DNA of 37,612 bases from Actinomycetota bacterium (GTDB lineage: Bacteria > Actinomycetota > Aquicultoria > JACQXZ01), in NCBI GenBank assembly GCA_016208465.1, contig JACQXZ010000029.1:1-37612 (forward strand). The letters are read 5' to 3'. The notes under the pieces were generated by a model, which was not told the DNA's origin, ran no database searches, and saw nothing but the letters and a program-made list of their open reading frames with translations. Each line of letters opens with the position of its first letter. The stretch's first letter is position 1. Of this stretch, positions 8,726 to 17,660 are shown in pieces. Both the position numbers and the translations under genes were made by a program.

Positions 8726-10100
8726 TTGCCTGTTTAAAATTATAAATACTTACATAATCGCCAAAGACTTCTTTGGTTTTCTCTTCGCCTACAATAAGTG
8801 GTGTTCCGGTAAATGCAATAAACCCTGCCTTTGGCAAGGCATTGCGCATATTCATAGCAAATATGTCATATTGGGTTCTGTGGGCTTCGTCAGTTATAAC
8901 GACAATATCGAAACGTTCAGAAATCACCGGGTGTACTGTCTCCTTTTCTGTTCTGAATTTTTGAATAGTTGTAAAGACATAACGATGGTCTTCTTTTAGC
9001 AATCGCCTTAAATCCTCGCTTGTTTCAGCCCATTCTTGTTTTCCTTGAATAACGCCTGAACGCACAAATCGTTTATAGGTCTGCTTGTCCAGCTCGTTTC
9101 TATCGGTTACAACTACAAATGTCCAGTTACCCGGTATTTTTCTTAAAATCTTCTGTGAAAAGAAAATCATTGATTCTGTTTTCCCTGAACCCTGAGTGTG
9201 CCAGAAAACTCCGAGTCGTCCCTTATTCTTGTTCATCTGGAGAAATGCTTTTATCGCATTTTCGACTCCTAAATACTGGTGGTTTTTAGCAATAATTTTA
9301 ATGGGACCGTTTTTCTCTTCCTTAAATAAAGTGTAGTTTTCGAGAATATCCATAAACCGGGCTTTTTCACAAACGCCTCTGATAACTGTATCAAGTGAAA
9401 CAACACCTTTTTCGCCTTCATTATTAATTCGTTTCCATTCGCTGAAATAGTCCCATTCTGCAGAGATTGTCCCAACCCGGCTTTGACTGCCATTGGAAAG
9501 GATAATCACTCCGTTAAACCAGAATACCTGTGGAATGGTTGATTTATAATCCCTTAAATTCTCATCGTATGCTTTCTTAAGATTCCGATGAGATGCCTTT
9601 AACTCCATAAAAAGAAGCGGGATACCATTAATAAATCCAAGAAGGTCAATCCTTCGGGTATACATTTCCCCTGAAACCCAGAATTGTGAAGCTAAAAAGA
9701 AATCATTGTTTTCTATATTTACCCAGTCAATAACTTTTATTCGTTCTGAAACCTGTTCGTTTTTATTATTTAGGTAAGAGACAAGCGCTCCATTTTTAAG
9801 AAGGTCAAATACTTCACGGTTTGCCGAAACCATTCCCATCAAACTTCTATCAGCAGTTAGTATCTTTATTGCTTCATCAAGGACAGTTTCAGAGATGTCT
9901 GGGTTGATTTTTTTCAGTGAAGGTTTAAGTTTTGAAACCAAAACAACATCTGCTTTTGTCTCCCTGCCAAGAGAACTTTTTCCATTTTCATCAAACTCAT
10001 AAAAACAGTTCTGGACAGACCAATCAAGTTGACTGAATAATTCAATTGCCGGTTTTTCCACTAACGCAGATTCTGAATAGTCGCTATTTTTGGGCGTCAT
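8679..10100 (-). pseudogene. hsdR: hsdR N-terminal fragment (nuclease and first motor domain)
   Basis: The 5' part of HsdR, 473 residues. It holds the PD-(D/E)xK nuclease (YTRRIDLLGFINGIPLLFMELK, about residues 146-167), Walker A WHTQGSGKTES (about 301-311), the DEAH box ITDEAHRTQYD and FTGTPL (motif III). Native sequence ends at YNFKQAIDDKATV (about residue 465); eight foreign residues (CCGIAISE) and TGA follow, read from the downstream half in the wrong frame. The first motor lobe is complete but the second is separated, so ATP-driven translocation and cleavage should be lost. The ATG overlaps the stop of the hsdS C-half by 4 bp, showing it was part of the hsdM-hsdS-hsdR operon. Confidence 0.85.
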
Positions 10101-10687
10101 ACTTCCTGCTCCCTTATAGCAATCTCTAAATCGGACACATCAAGTTCACCTGAGATGAGTTTGGGAAGTAAAAGGTCTCGGGTTCTGCGGAGGTTATCGT
10201 TCTTTTTTCTCAATAAACTCATTTGATTCAATAATAATCCTACCAATTGATTGAAATGCTTTAAAGTCTGGCTTGTAGGAATAATGACTTTTTGCTCTTT
10301 TAGAAACTTAAAATGCCGCGCATATGCAAAATCCGACAGATCGATATTTTTAATAGCATAGTAAAAATAGGCGGGCATTAAATCCTCATTACTTGGATAT
10401 AATAATTGTGTTCCATCAGCCCCGCTTGCAAATGGAAAATCAACATATTTGATAATTCGAGTATGGTCCCCAAAAACGATAATTGGTAATGGATCTGAAT
10501 GTAAAGCATCAGATTCATTTGTATAACCACCTATAAATGTTGAGCTTTGATCAATAGATGGTATTGAACCTTGCTCAAGATAGTCCTCTTTCTTAATTTT
10601 TAGCTTTCGCTTTATCTTGCACAGGAGTTCTCCAACTTTTTTAACTTCCCATCCCTCGGGAATCTTGCCCAATTCTGAATTTATCAT
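10097..10687 (-). CDS. hsdS: HsdS C-terminal half (second target-recognition domain)
   Basis: A 196-residue half specificity subunit. It begins MINSELGKIPEGWEVKK, the usual start of the second HsdS repeat, has one target-recognition domain (about residues 15-140, with IVFGDHTRIIKYVDFPFASGADG typical of TRDs) and ends in the conserved helical region (LLLNQMSLLRKKNDNLRRTR..LLPKLISGEL). Reading upstream of the ATG in the same frame gives YKSSGGK, a conserved stretch of full-length HsdS, so this ORF was once joined to the N-half. It is separated from it by a DUF559 unit. Half-size HsdS proteins can pair into working specificity subunits in other systems, so DNA methylation may survive. Confidence 0.85.
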   Translation of the reverse strand: MINSELGKIPEGWEVKKVGELLCKIKRKLKIKKEDYLEQGSIPSIDQSSTFIGGYTNESDALHSDPLPIIVFGDHTRIIKYVDFPFASGADGTQLLYPSNEDLMPAYFYYAIKNIDLSDFAYARHFKFLKEQKVIIPTSQTLKHFNQLVGLLLNQMSLLRKKNDNLRRTRDLLLPKLISGELDVSDLEIAIREQEV

Positions 10688-10703
10688 CTTTCCGCCAGAA
10701 GAC

Positions 10704-11142
10704 TTATATCCCCTCCCTGATAAGGGAGGGGATAGGGTGGGTTCTCTTTTTACTCTTAACCCTCTCTGCTAAATCCAAATAAACACCTTCTGTGTTAGAT
10801 AAAACTTCACTATTTTGATAACGAATAATTTCTATACCATATTTCTTTTGCAAGATATCTGCACGCAATTCATCATATTTTTCCTGAAAGGCATGTGTGT
10901 CACCGTCAATTTCTATTCCAAGCAATAGCTCAGAACAATAAAAATCGACAATAAAATTTTCTAATGGTTTCTGACGGGTAAATTTTAATCCACCGAACTG
11001 TTTCCTTGAAAAAATTTCCCACATCTTTTTTTCTGCAACAGTTGGATTCTTGCGATTTTGACGGGCATATTCTTTCAATTTTGTGTTATAGGGAATATAT
11101 TTAACCCCCTCTAACTCCCCCTTATCAGGGGGAGAAACTGGA
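10704..11142 (-). mobile_element. DUF559 nuclease unit inserted in hsdS (copy 2)
   Basis: The insert runs between hsdS residue FEFP and the continuing hsdS codons YKSSGGKM. Its ends are inverted palindromes: left (about 10706-10745) with core CTCCCTGATAAGGGAG followed by GGGATAGGGTGGGTT; right (about 11103-11140) with CCCCCTTATCAGGGGG, which read on the other strand has the same TGATAA loop followed by AGTTAGAGGGGGTTAA. The size, about 435 bp, matches copy 1, but the loop (TGATAA versus TTGATG) and the encoded protein differ clearly. Each unit's two ends therefore match each other better than they match the other unit. Confidence 0.75.
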
Positions 11143-11645
11143 AATTCAAAATTGACAAACCACTCCTGATAAATTCTCTGTGCCATTTCTTCAAGGACTT
11201 TAATCCGACGGGTATTGTTTTCAATGAGGTCGTCGTAAGCGGAGAGGATGGAAGAAACTCTGCGCTGATCTGGTAAATCATGAATATTGACATCCAAATT
11301 GTCCAAATGATTACGGTTTAAAGTAGGCACTCCTGCACCAGCGTTGTAATTCGCTAACGGCAAAGTCCTGAGCAAATAATAAACATACCGAGGAAGATTG
11401 TCTTTGAAATCTTTAACCCACAATGATGTATTATGCGGCCAATATTTTCGAGTAATATATTGAACTGTTCCTAATGATCCACTGCGACCTGTGACTACAC
11501 CGGGAGGATTTTGTTTATACTCGTTGTGAAACCCGATGATAGACGTAGAACCCACAACAGGAAACTCACCCTCGACCATTTCTGATTTGGGTAAATCGTA
11601 TCCTCTTTGAAGAGTTACAAATTCTTTAAACTTAATTCGATTCAT
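10704..11645 (-). CDS. hsdS: HsdS N-terminal half fused to a DUF559 nuclease domain
   Basis: A 313-residue chimera. Residues 1-120 form the first target-recognition domain ([31 protein letters not shown]); 122-169 are the conserved coiled-coil spacer ([20 protein letters not shown] ... [12 protein letters not shown]). At residue 170 the sequence changes to repeat-derived [12 protein letters not shown] and then a full DUF559 domain (about 184-300: [51 protein letters not shown]). The last residues, [12 protein letters not shown], are read from the other terminal palindrome. There is no ATG for the DUF559 part, so it is probably made as a fusion. The ORF starts 6 bp after hsdM and has a poor ribosome site, so translation is likely coupled. 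Confidence 0.85.
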   Translation of the reverse strand: MNRIKFKEFVTLQRGYDLPKSEMVEGEFPVVGSTSIIGFHNEYKQNPPGVVTGRSGSLGTVQYITRKYWPHNTSLWVKDFKDNLPRYVYYLLRTLPLANYNAGAGVPTLNRNHLDNLDVNIHDLPDQRRVSSILSAYDDLIENNTRRIKVLEEMAQRIYQEWFVNFEFPVSPPDKGELEGVKYIPYNTKLKEYARQNRKNPTVAEKKMWEIFSRKQFGGLKFTRQKPLENFIVDFYCSELLLGIEIDGDTHAFQEKYDELRADILQKKYGIEIIRYQNSEVLSNTEGVYLDLAERVKSKKRTHPIPSLIREGI

Positions 11646-11651
11646 TATTGT

Positions 11652-13235
11652 TTACCTATTTAATATCTTTTGAATGTTATCAGCAATCGTACTTTCAAGT
11701 TCCTTAGATTCACTGTTAAGCACTTCCAGTTCTTCATTCAGTTCTTCAAGACGTTCTTTAAAATCAAATCCATCGCCTTCTTCATTAACTACACCCACAT
11801 ATCGTCCAGGATTTAAACTCCAGCCTTGTTCTTCAATTTCCTTCAAGGTTGCAACTTTACACAAACCAGCAATATCTTGATATTTATCTTTCGGGAATGT
11901 TTCTTTAGTAAGTTTTTCACTGCCATGTGTAATTTCAATATTCTCACCTCTATACAAACGAACAATATTGGTAATGAATTCTATTTGTTCCGGTAAAAAT
12001 TCACGATGTGCCCGGTCAGTCTGGGTGTAAATCTTACGGGCATCTATGAAAAGAACTTTATCTTTTCTGTCTGTTTCTTTCTTGCCTTTATCCAGAAACC
12101 ACAATGTGCAGGGCAGTGTAACCGTATAAAAGAAATTAGAACCAACAGCAATCATTACATCAACGGCTCTGTCTTCAATCAATTTTTTTCGCAATTCCAA
12201 TTCACTTGCCCGGGCATCGCTGGCTGAATTAGCCATAACAAATCCAGCCCGTCCTTTTTCATTTAAAGCGCTATAGAAAAGCTGAATCCAGAGATAATTA
12301 CCGTTATCCACTGAAGGCATACTAAATGGAAAACGCCTTCTGTCATTTTTAATACGCTCTTTATCAATCCTGTTTACATTAAATGGAGGATTAGCCATTA
12401 CAAAATCAAAATTGCCAACCATATCGTGCAGGTCTTCATAGTAGGAATTGCCCTGTAAAACATCACCGGAAAGACCATGAACAGCAAGGTTCATTTTGCA
12501 GAGATTAACTGTTTCTCTGGTCTTCTCCTGTCCATAAATGCTGATTTCATCAATTGCCCGTTTTTTGTGTTCTTCAACGAATTCAGCGCTCTGAACAAAC
12601 ATACCGCCTGAACCGCAAGCAGGGTCAAATATTTTTCCGTGAAACGGTTGAATCACAGAGACAATCAACTTAACAACAGAGGTGGGAGTAAAGAATTCGC
12701 CTCCCTGTGAACCCTCATTCATAGCAAATTTACCTAAGAAATATTCATAAATCTTACCAAACGCATCTCCTTCAATATCTTCAGAGATTGATGACATAAG
12801 TTTTATCAATTCAACCAAGAGGCTGTTCTTAAATCTGTTATATGTCTTTGGAAGCACACCTTTAAGGTCTTCGTTTTCACGTTCAATTGCCTTCATTGCT
12901 TCATTTATTGCTCTTCCAATGTCAGCGCCTTCAGGAAGGTTTAAAAGTTGTGAAAATCTTGCTTCATCGGGAAGATACATAACCCCGGCAGCCTGATAAT
13001 CTGTTTTACCAATCTTACGACGAGTGCTTGATTTTCCTGCCTTCGCTGAAGCTTCGGCAGACAAGTCAGAAAATATTCTCTGCTGTTTGCTAAAACGATA
13101 ATCTGCATATCTTAAAAAGATGAGACCTAAAACTGGCGGAGAGTATTCCGATGATTTTAAATCAGAATTTGCCCGTAATTCATCTGCTACGTTCCACAAT
13201 CGTTTTTCCAATTCAGCAATATGATTTTTTGCCAT
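11652..13235 (-). CDS. hsdM: Type I restriction-modification methyltransferase subunit HsdM
   Basis: A 527-residue N6-adenine DNA methyltransferase subunit. The N-terminal helical domain ([32 protein letters not shown]) is typical of HsdM. The SAM-binding motif I is [18 protein letters not shown] (about residues 198-215), preceded by [13 protein letters not shown], and the catalytic motif IV is NPPFNV (about 282-287). The C-terminal helix-rich tail ([17 protein letters not shown]) contacts HsdS. It looks complete. It is the first gene of the hsdM-hsdS-hsdR operon; GGGAG lies upstream of its ATG. With hsdR broken, the locus can at most be a methylation system, and its sequence specificity depends on the split HsdS. 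Confidence 0.95.
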   Translation of the reverse strand: MAKNHIAELEKRLWNVADELRANSDLKSSEYSPPVLGLIFLRYADYRFSKQQRIFSDLSAEASAKAGKSSTRRKIGKTDYQAAGVMYLPDEARFSQLLNLPEGADIGRAINEAMKAIERENEDLKGVLPKTYNRFKNSLLVELIKLMSSISEDIEGDAFGKIYEYFLGKFAMNEGSQGGEFFTPTSVVKLIVSVIQPFHGKIFDPACGSGGMFVQSAEFVEEHKKRAIDEISIYGQEKTRETVNLCKMNLAVHGLSGDVLQGNSYYEDLHDMVGNFDFVMANPPFNVNRIDKERIKNDRRRFPFSMPSVDNGNYLWIQLFYSALNEKGRAGFVMANSASDARASELELRKKLIEDRAVDVMIAVGSNFFYTVTLPCTLWFLDKGKKETDRKDKVLFIDARKIYTQTDRAHREFLPEQIEFITNIVRLYRGENIEITHGSEKLTKETFPKDKYQDIAGLCKVATLKEIEEQGWSLNPGRYVGVVNEEGDGFDFKERLEELNEELEVLNSESKELESTIADNIQKILNR

Positions 13236-13414
13236 ATAAAACTCCCTATTTGTTTTCTTCCTTTAATCATCTATTAATTTTAACACACTCAAAAATACTT
13301 ATAAATGAATGCCGAACGGGCAAATGGACGCGGACATTATAGCTTATTCTCTCTAAAAAAGATCACCGCGCCCTGAGCGCAGTTGAAGGGGTCGCTTACG
13401 ATGACAAAATACAC

Positions 13415-14137
13415 TCAGCCAATTTCTCCATTTATAAACGCTTTTGTTCTTTGGTCTCTTGGGAATTTGAATATTTCTTTATTCCCCGTCTCCACTATCT
13501 CGCCGTCAAACAGAAAAATAACTTTTTCGGCAAACCTTTCTGCCTGAAACATATTATGCGTCGTAAGAACTACGGTTTTTCCTTCGTTCTTTATTTTTTC
13601 AATAACCTTTTCAAAAACAGCTACATTTTTTGGATCAAGATTAGAAGTTGGCTCGTCAAAAAGCCACACCTCGGGCTCAATTACAAGAAGTCTCGCGATG
13701 GCTAACAATTGTTTTTCTCCGCCTGAGAGTTTTGACGAACTATCTCTGGTATTCAGTCCAACCAGATCTGCCGCACGCTTTACTTTCTCTTCAACATTAT
13801 TTCTAATTCCTCTTATTCTTAAACCATAGGCAATATTTTCATAGACAGATTCGTTGAAAACTATACTTCTCTGAAAAACCACACCGATTCTTCTTCTTAT
13901 TTCTACTTTTTTATCCTCCGGCAGTTTAAATACGTCTTCTCCTTCAAAAAGAACTTTTCCGCTTGTTGGTTTTTCCAGTAAATCCAGAATTCTCATAAGA
14001 GTTGTTTTCCCAGCGCCGTTCGTTCCTATAATAACCAGAACTTTTCCTTTTTCAACTATAAAGTTTATGTTTTTCAAAACCTGTTTGTCTTTATAATTTT
14101 TACACAGATTTCTAACCTCTATTCCATTCTCTTTCAT
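13415..14137 (-). CDS. tupC: Tungstate ABC transporter ATP-binding protein
   Basis: A 240-residue ABC ATPase that powers oxyanion uptake on the cytoplasmic face. Walker A GTNGAGKTT (about residues 38-46), Q-loop VFQRSIVF, signature LSGGEKQLLAIARLL (about 138-152), Walker B VWLFDEPTSNLD and the switch His in LTTHN are all present. It overlaps the permease gene by 4 bp (ATGA), with AGGAAA upstream of the ATG. The operon order tupA-tupB-tupC and the type of binding protein point to tungstate; molybdate cannot be fully excluded. Length is typical. Confidence 0.9.
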   Translation of the reverse strand: MKENGIEVRNLCKNYKDKQVLKNINFIVEKGKVLVIIGTNGAGKTTLMRILDLLEKPTSGKVLFEGEDVFKLPEDKKVEIRRRIGVVFQRSIVFNESVYENIAYGLRIRGIRNNVEEKVKRAADLVGLNTRDSSSKLSGGEKQLLAIARLLVIEPEVWLFDEPTSNLDPKNVAVFEKVIEKIKNEGKTVVLTTHNMFQAERFAEKVIFLFDGEIVETGNKEIFKFPRDQRTKAFINGEIG

Positions 14138-14778
14138 TTTTCCTCGCTTGCACTAAAAACGGTTAAGGCATAGTTAACAAAAAATGAAATTAAAATTAAG
14201 ATTACGCCCAACGTCAACGCAAACTTAAATTCTCCTTTGCTTGTCTCGCTGACAATTGCAGTTGTCAAAGTTCTGGTGTGAAATTTTATGTTTCCCCCAA
14301 CAATTATTATGGCGCCTACTTCAGAAATTGTTCTTCCAAATCCGGTAACTATCGCAATCATAATTCCGTGCCTCGCTTCTTTTATTATCTTTATATAACC
14401 TTGAAGCGTTGTCGCGCCTAAAGAAATAATCGTTTCTTTTATTGCCTTCTCTACTCTCTCTATAACGTTTATGCTAATACCTGTTATTATTGGTAAAGCT
14501 AATATTACCTGAGCAATAATCATTGCTGTTGGGGTATAAAGTAAATCGAGACCGCCAAGAAAACCGTTCCTCGACAGGATTAGATACAGTACTAATCCCA
14601 CCACCACAGGAGGCAGTCCCATAAAAGTATGGATTAAATTTACAATTAATTTCTTTCCGTAAAAATTTTTAAAAGAAATAATGGAGGCAAGGAAAATAGA
14701 CATAATAGAGGCAATAAAAACAGCGGTTAAAGAAATTTTTAATGATAAAAAAGTTATGAATAAAATTTCACTATTCAT
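14134..14778 (-). CDS. tupB: Tungstate ABC transporter permease
   Basis: A membrane permease of about 214 residues with five to six hydrophobic segments and the ABC inner-membrane loop (EKAIKETIISLGATTLQGYIKI, about residues 130-150) that docks on the ATPase. The 'GFGRTISEVGAIIIVGGNI' stretch is typical of the TupB/ModB group. An ATG at 14778 is preferred over an in-frame TTG two codons upstream that overlaps the tupA stop; neither has a strong ribosome site, so the gene is probably translated by coupling to tupA. The stop overlaps the start of tupC. Confidence 0.9.
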   Translation of the reverse strand: MNSEILFITFLSLKISLTAVFIASIMSIFLASIISFKNFYGKKLIVNLIHTFMGLPPVVVGLVLYLILSRNGFLGGLDLLYTPTAMIIAQVILALPIITGISINVIERVEKAIKETIISLGATTLQGYIKIIKEARHGIMIAIVTGFGRTISEVGAIIIVGGNIKFHTRTLTTAIVSETSKGEFKFALTLGVILILISFFVNYALTVFSASEEK

Positions 14779-14780
14779 AT

Positions 14781-15617
14781 TCAATCTCTTATAGATTTTC
14801 CGTAGAGCGGTTTAAAAAGTTGTTCTCCGCTTTTTTTAAAATTTGCTATAAGAGTTTGTCCTTCTTTGCTCATTATCCAGTCTATAAATTTTGCTGCTGC
14901 CGAATAATTTATTTTTGGATTTTTATCAGGATTTACAGCTATAACTCCATAAGGATTTAAAAGAATTTTATCTCCCTCTACAAGTATTTCCAAATCTAAT
15001 TTACTTTTAAGGGAAACAAAAGTTCCTCTGTCAGCCAAAGTGTAACCTTTTTTTTCGCTTGCAATCATTAAAGTATCTCCCATCCCTTTACCAGCCTCTA
15101 TATACCATGCGTCGTTCCTTGAAATATCTTTCCAGATAGAAAGCTCTTTTTTGTGAGTTCCGGAATCATCTCCTCTTGAAATAAAAAGCGTTTGTTTTTC
15201 TGAGATTTTTTTAAAAGCATTCTTTGCGCCGTCTCCTCTTATTCCAGCAGGATCATTCTTTGGACCAACAATAATAAAATCATTATACATAACCCATCTT
15301 CTTTTAATCCCATGTTTCTCTTTCATAAATTTTTCTTCATCCTTGGGAGAATGAACTAAAAGAACATCTCCATCTCCATTTTTTCCCATTTCTAAAGCCT
15401 GCCCAGTGCCAACTGAAATTACCTGAACCTTTATTTTAAATTTTTTCTCAAAATCGGGTAAAAGGTAATCTAAAAGTCCTGAATCATAAGTGCTTGTTGT
15501 AGTTAAGAGAATAAGTTTCTCTTTTGGTTTTTGGGATACACATCCTGAAAACCAAAATATTAACAACGTAAATACTGCTGTTAATTTTAAAAATTTAATT
15601 CCTTTTTTAAAATTCAA
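14781..15617 (-). CDS. tupA: Tungstate-binding lipoprotein
   Basis: A 278-residue periplasmic-type binding protein that captures tungstate outside the membrane. The N-terminus is a lipoprotein signal: charged start, hydrophobic core, and lipobox FSGC at about residues 23-26, so it is membrane-anchored. TupA marks are TTTSTYDSGLLDYLLPDF, GTGQALEMGKNGDGDVLL and SRGDDSGTHKKEL. Tungstate uptake suggests tungsten-dependent oxidoreductases elsewhere in the genome (inference). The start is TTG. The only ribosome-site candidate, GAGGGG 6 bp upstream, lies at the inner edge of a repeat-type palindrome. No Moco/Tuco riboswitch was recognised upstream. Confidence 0.92.
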   Translation of the reverse strand: MNFKKGIKFLKLTAVFTLLIFWFSGCVSQKPKEKLILLTTTSTYDSGLLDYLLPDFEKKFKIKVQVISVGTGQALEMGKNGDGDVLLVHSPKDEEKFMKEKHGIKRRWVMYNDFIIVGPKNDPAGIRGDGAKNAFKKISEKQTLFISRGDDSGTHKKELSIWKDISRNDAWYIEAGKGMGDTLMIASEKKGYTLADRGTFVSLKSKLDLEILVEGDKILLNPYGVIAVNPDKNPKINYSAAAKFIDWIMSKEGQTLIANFKKSGEQLFKPLYGKSIRD

Positions 15618-15621
15618 ATTT

Positions 15622-15662
15622 TACCCCTCACCCTTCCCTCTCCCGCAAGGGGAGAGGGTTAG
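15622..15662. repeat. Solo GC-rich palindrome of the DUF559-unit type
   Basis: The core CTCTCCCGCAAGGGGAGAG is a near-perfect hairpin flanked on the left by CCCCTCACCCTTCC and on the right by GGTTAG, the same layout (hairpin plus GGGTTAGGGTGAGGG-like arm) as the ends of the DUF559 units, but with no nuclease gene. It lies between pfk and tupA and supplies the likely ribosome site of tupA. It could also act as a transcript hairpin. Confidence 0.6.
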
Positions 15663-15678
15663 AATAGAAAAATAAATT

Positions 15679-16719
15679 TTATCCAAAAAATATTTTTGCT
15701 ATTTCATATATTTCTTTATCCACTTTTTTATTTTTAGAAACAGCTTCACGCAATGGAACTGCATCAATTCTATTGCATCTTAAAGCGGCAATGTTTCCAA
15801 ATTTTTCTTCGTAAACCAAATCAATTGCTTTTATTCCATAACGGGTTGCCAGAATTCTGTCATAAGCAGTCGGAGTGCCGCCTCGCTGAACATGACCTAA
15901 AATAGTCGTCCTTGTGTCCCAGCCCATCATCTCTTTAATCTTTTTGGCCACATACTCACTGATGCCGCCCAAAGTCACATGACCAAAATCATCAACTTTA
16001 TCATCTTTGGTAAAAAATGTATCTTTATCTTTTGGCATTGCGCCTTCAGCCACCACAATAATGCTGAAATGACGATCTCTTTGTCTTCTTTTTTCTAAAA
16101 GAGCGCAAATTTCATTAATATCAAATGGTTCTTCAGGAATAAGAATTATATCAGCTCCGCCGGCAATACCAGCGTAAGTAGCAATCCATCCAGCCTCCCG
16201 ACCCATCACTTCAACCACCATAACCCGATCGTGCGACTCTGCCGTGCTGTGCAGTCTGTCGATTGCTTCAGTCGCAATTGAAACTGCGGTATCAAATCCA
16301 AAAGTCTGGTCTGTTCCGGAAAGATCGTTATCAATAGTTTTTGGTACGCCAACAACATTCAAACCTGTATCAAAAAGTTTACTGGCAACTCCTAAAGTAT
16401 CATCCCCGCCTATTGCTATTAACGCATAGAGCCCTAATTCCTTAAAATTATTGATCGCTTTGTTCATTAGCTCTGGACTTTTGGTTGGATTAGTTCTTGA
16501 TGTGCCTATAATAGTCCCGCCTCTAATCAAAATTCCCGAAACAGAATCTGCCTCAAGCGGAATAATATTCTTTTCCAAAAGACCAGCCCATCCATTTTTA
16601 ATACCGACAAATTCATAACCATAAGAATTCATTCCTTTTCTGACAATTGCCCTGATAGCGGCATTTAATCCCGGACAATCTCCTCCACCGGTCAAAATTC
16701 CTATTAATTTTTTATCCAT
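15679..16719 (-). CDS. pfkA: 6-phosphofructokinase, probably pyrophosphate-dependent
   Basis: A 346-residue phosphofructokinase making fructose 1,6-bisphosphate. N-terminal GILTGGGDCPGLNA, then IAIGGDDTLG (about residues 102-110) and PKTIDNDLSGTDQTFGFDTA (about 126-145). The residue equivalent to E. coli Gly104 is Asp (D107) and that equivalent to Gly124 is Lys (K127); this Asp/Lys pair marks pyrophosphate-using enzymes, as the Asp blocks the ATP alpha-phosphate pocket. MGREAGWIA and GHVQRGGTPTAYDRILATRYG complete the substrate site. The ATG (GGAGG upstream) overlaps the end of the aldolase gene by 8 bp, so fba-pfk form an operon. PPi use is inferred, not shown. Confidence 0.9.
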   Translation of the reverse strand: MDKKLIGILTGGGDCPGLNAAIRAIVRKGMNSYGYEFVGIKNGWAGLLEKNIIPLEADSVSGILIRGGTIIGTSRTNPTKSPELMNKAINNFKELGLYALIAIGGDDTLGVASKLFDTGLNVVGVPKTIDNDLSGTDQTFGFDTAVSIATEAIDRLHSTAESHDRVMVVEVMGREAGWIATYAGIAGGADIILIPEEPFDINEICALLEKRRQRDRHFSIIVVAEGAMPKDKDTFFTKDDKVDDFGHVTLGGISEYVAKKIKEMMGWDTRTTILGHVQRGGTPTAYDRILATRYGIKAIDLVYEEKFGNIAALRCNRIDAVPLREAVSKNKKVDKEIYEIAKIFFG

Positions 16720-17653
16720 TTAATAATCCTCCGTTGAATACGTGAGACGTAAAAATATCTATTTTATCCATCACAACCTGCTTCATTGCTTTTCTGCCAG
16801 CCCCGATTATTTTTCTGGGATCAAAAACTTCCGGATTAAGGCTTAAGAATTCCCTGACGCCGGCGGTAAAAGCAAGTCTTAAATCAGTATCAATGTTTAT
16901 CTTTGTTACGCCTAATGAAATTGCTTTTTTTATATCTTCAAGCGGGACACCTTTAGCCGCGCCAAGTTGAGCGCCATATTTATTTGCTTTTTCGACAATT
17001 TCAGGAATTACGCTTGACGCGCCGTGAAGAACTATTGGAATAGAAATTCTTTTCCTGATTTCTTCGAGCCTTTCAAATGCCAGTTTTGCTTCGCCCTTAA
17101 ATTTATAAGCTCCATGAGAAGTGCCTATAGCAATCGCGAGTGTATCACAACCGGTCTCCTCAACAAATTTCTCCGCTTCATCAGGATCCGTCAGAATCGC
17201 GTCTCTCTCAGCGACTGAAATATTGTCTTCAATTCCGCTTAACCGTCCTAACTCAGCCTCAACTGAAACTCCCTTAGCATGAGCTATCTCGACTATTTCT
17301 TTTGTAATTGTTATATTCTCTTCAAGCGGCGCATGAGAACCATCAATCATTACCGAAGTCCACCCATTGTTCAGACAATCAATAACTATATTTTTGTCTT
17401 GACCATGATCTAAATGGAGTGAAACCGGAATATCCGCGTTTTCTGCCATAATTCTAACGATAGCAGATAACTCTTTTATTCCGGCATATTTTATCGCGCT
17501 TTCAGAGGTAGCAATAATTACCGGAGATTTTTTCTCTTCAGCCGCCTGAATAATTGCCTGAGTTATTTCTAAATTGCTTGTATTGAATGCTCCTACGCAA
17601 TAACCACCCTTTTGTGCTCCTTTCTGGATTTTTTTATTGTCCGCTAAGCTCAT
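16712..17653 (-). CDS. fba: Class II fructose-bisphosphate aldolase
   Basis: A 313-residue zinc-dependent aldolase that interconverts fructose 1,6-bisphosphate with dihydroxyacetone phosphate and glyceraldehyde 3-phosphate. Visible sites: GAFNTSNLE at the N-terminus, HLDHGQD (about residues 80-86) with catalytic Asp and zinc His, EAELGRLSGIED with the next acidic residue, GTSHGAYK and VLHGASSV with the other zinc His residues, and NIDTDLRLA for phosphate binding. The length is usual. AGGAAAA precedes the ATG. It is the first gene of the fba-pfk pair, joining two consecutive glycolytic steps; a ~130-bp AT-rich repeat lies immediately upstream. Confidence 0.95.
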   Translation of the reverse strand: MSLADNKKIQKGAQKGGYCVGAFNTSNLEITQAIIQAAEEKKSPVIIATSESAIKYAGIKELSAIVRIMAENADIPVSLHLDHGQDKNIVIDCLNNGWTSVMIDGSHAPLEENITITKEIVEIAHAKGVSVEAELGRLSGIEDNISVAERDAILTDPDEAEKFVEETGCDTLAIAIGTSHGAYKFKGEAKLAFERLEEIRKRISIPIVLHGASSVIPEIVEKANKYGAQLGAAKGVPLEDIKKAISLGVTKINIDTDLRLAFTAGVREFLSLNPEVFDPRKIIGAGRKAMKQVVMDKIDIFTSHVFNGGLLNG

Positions 17654-17660
17654 TTTTCCT

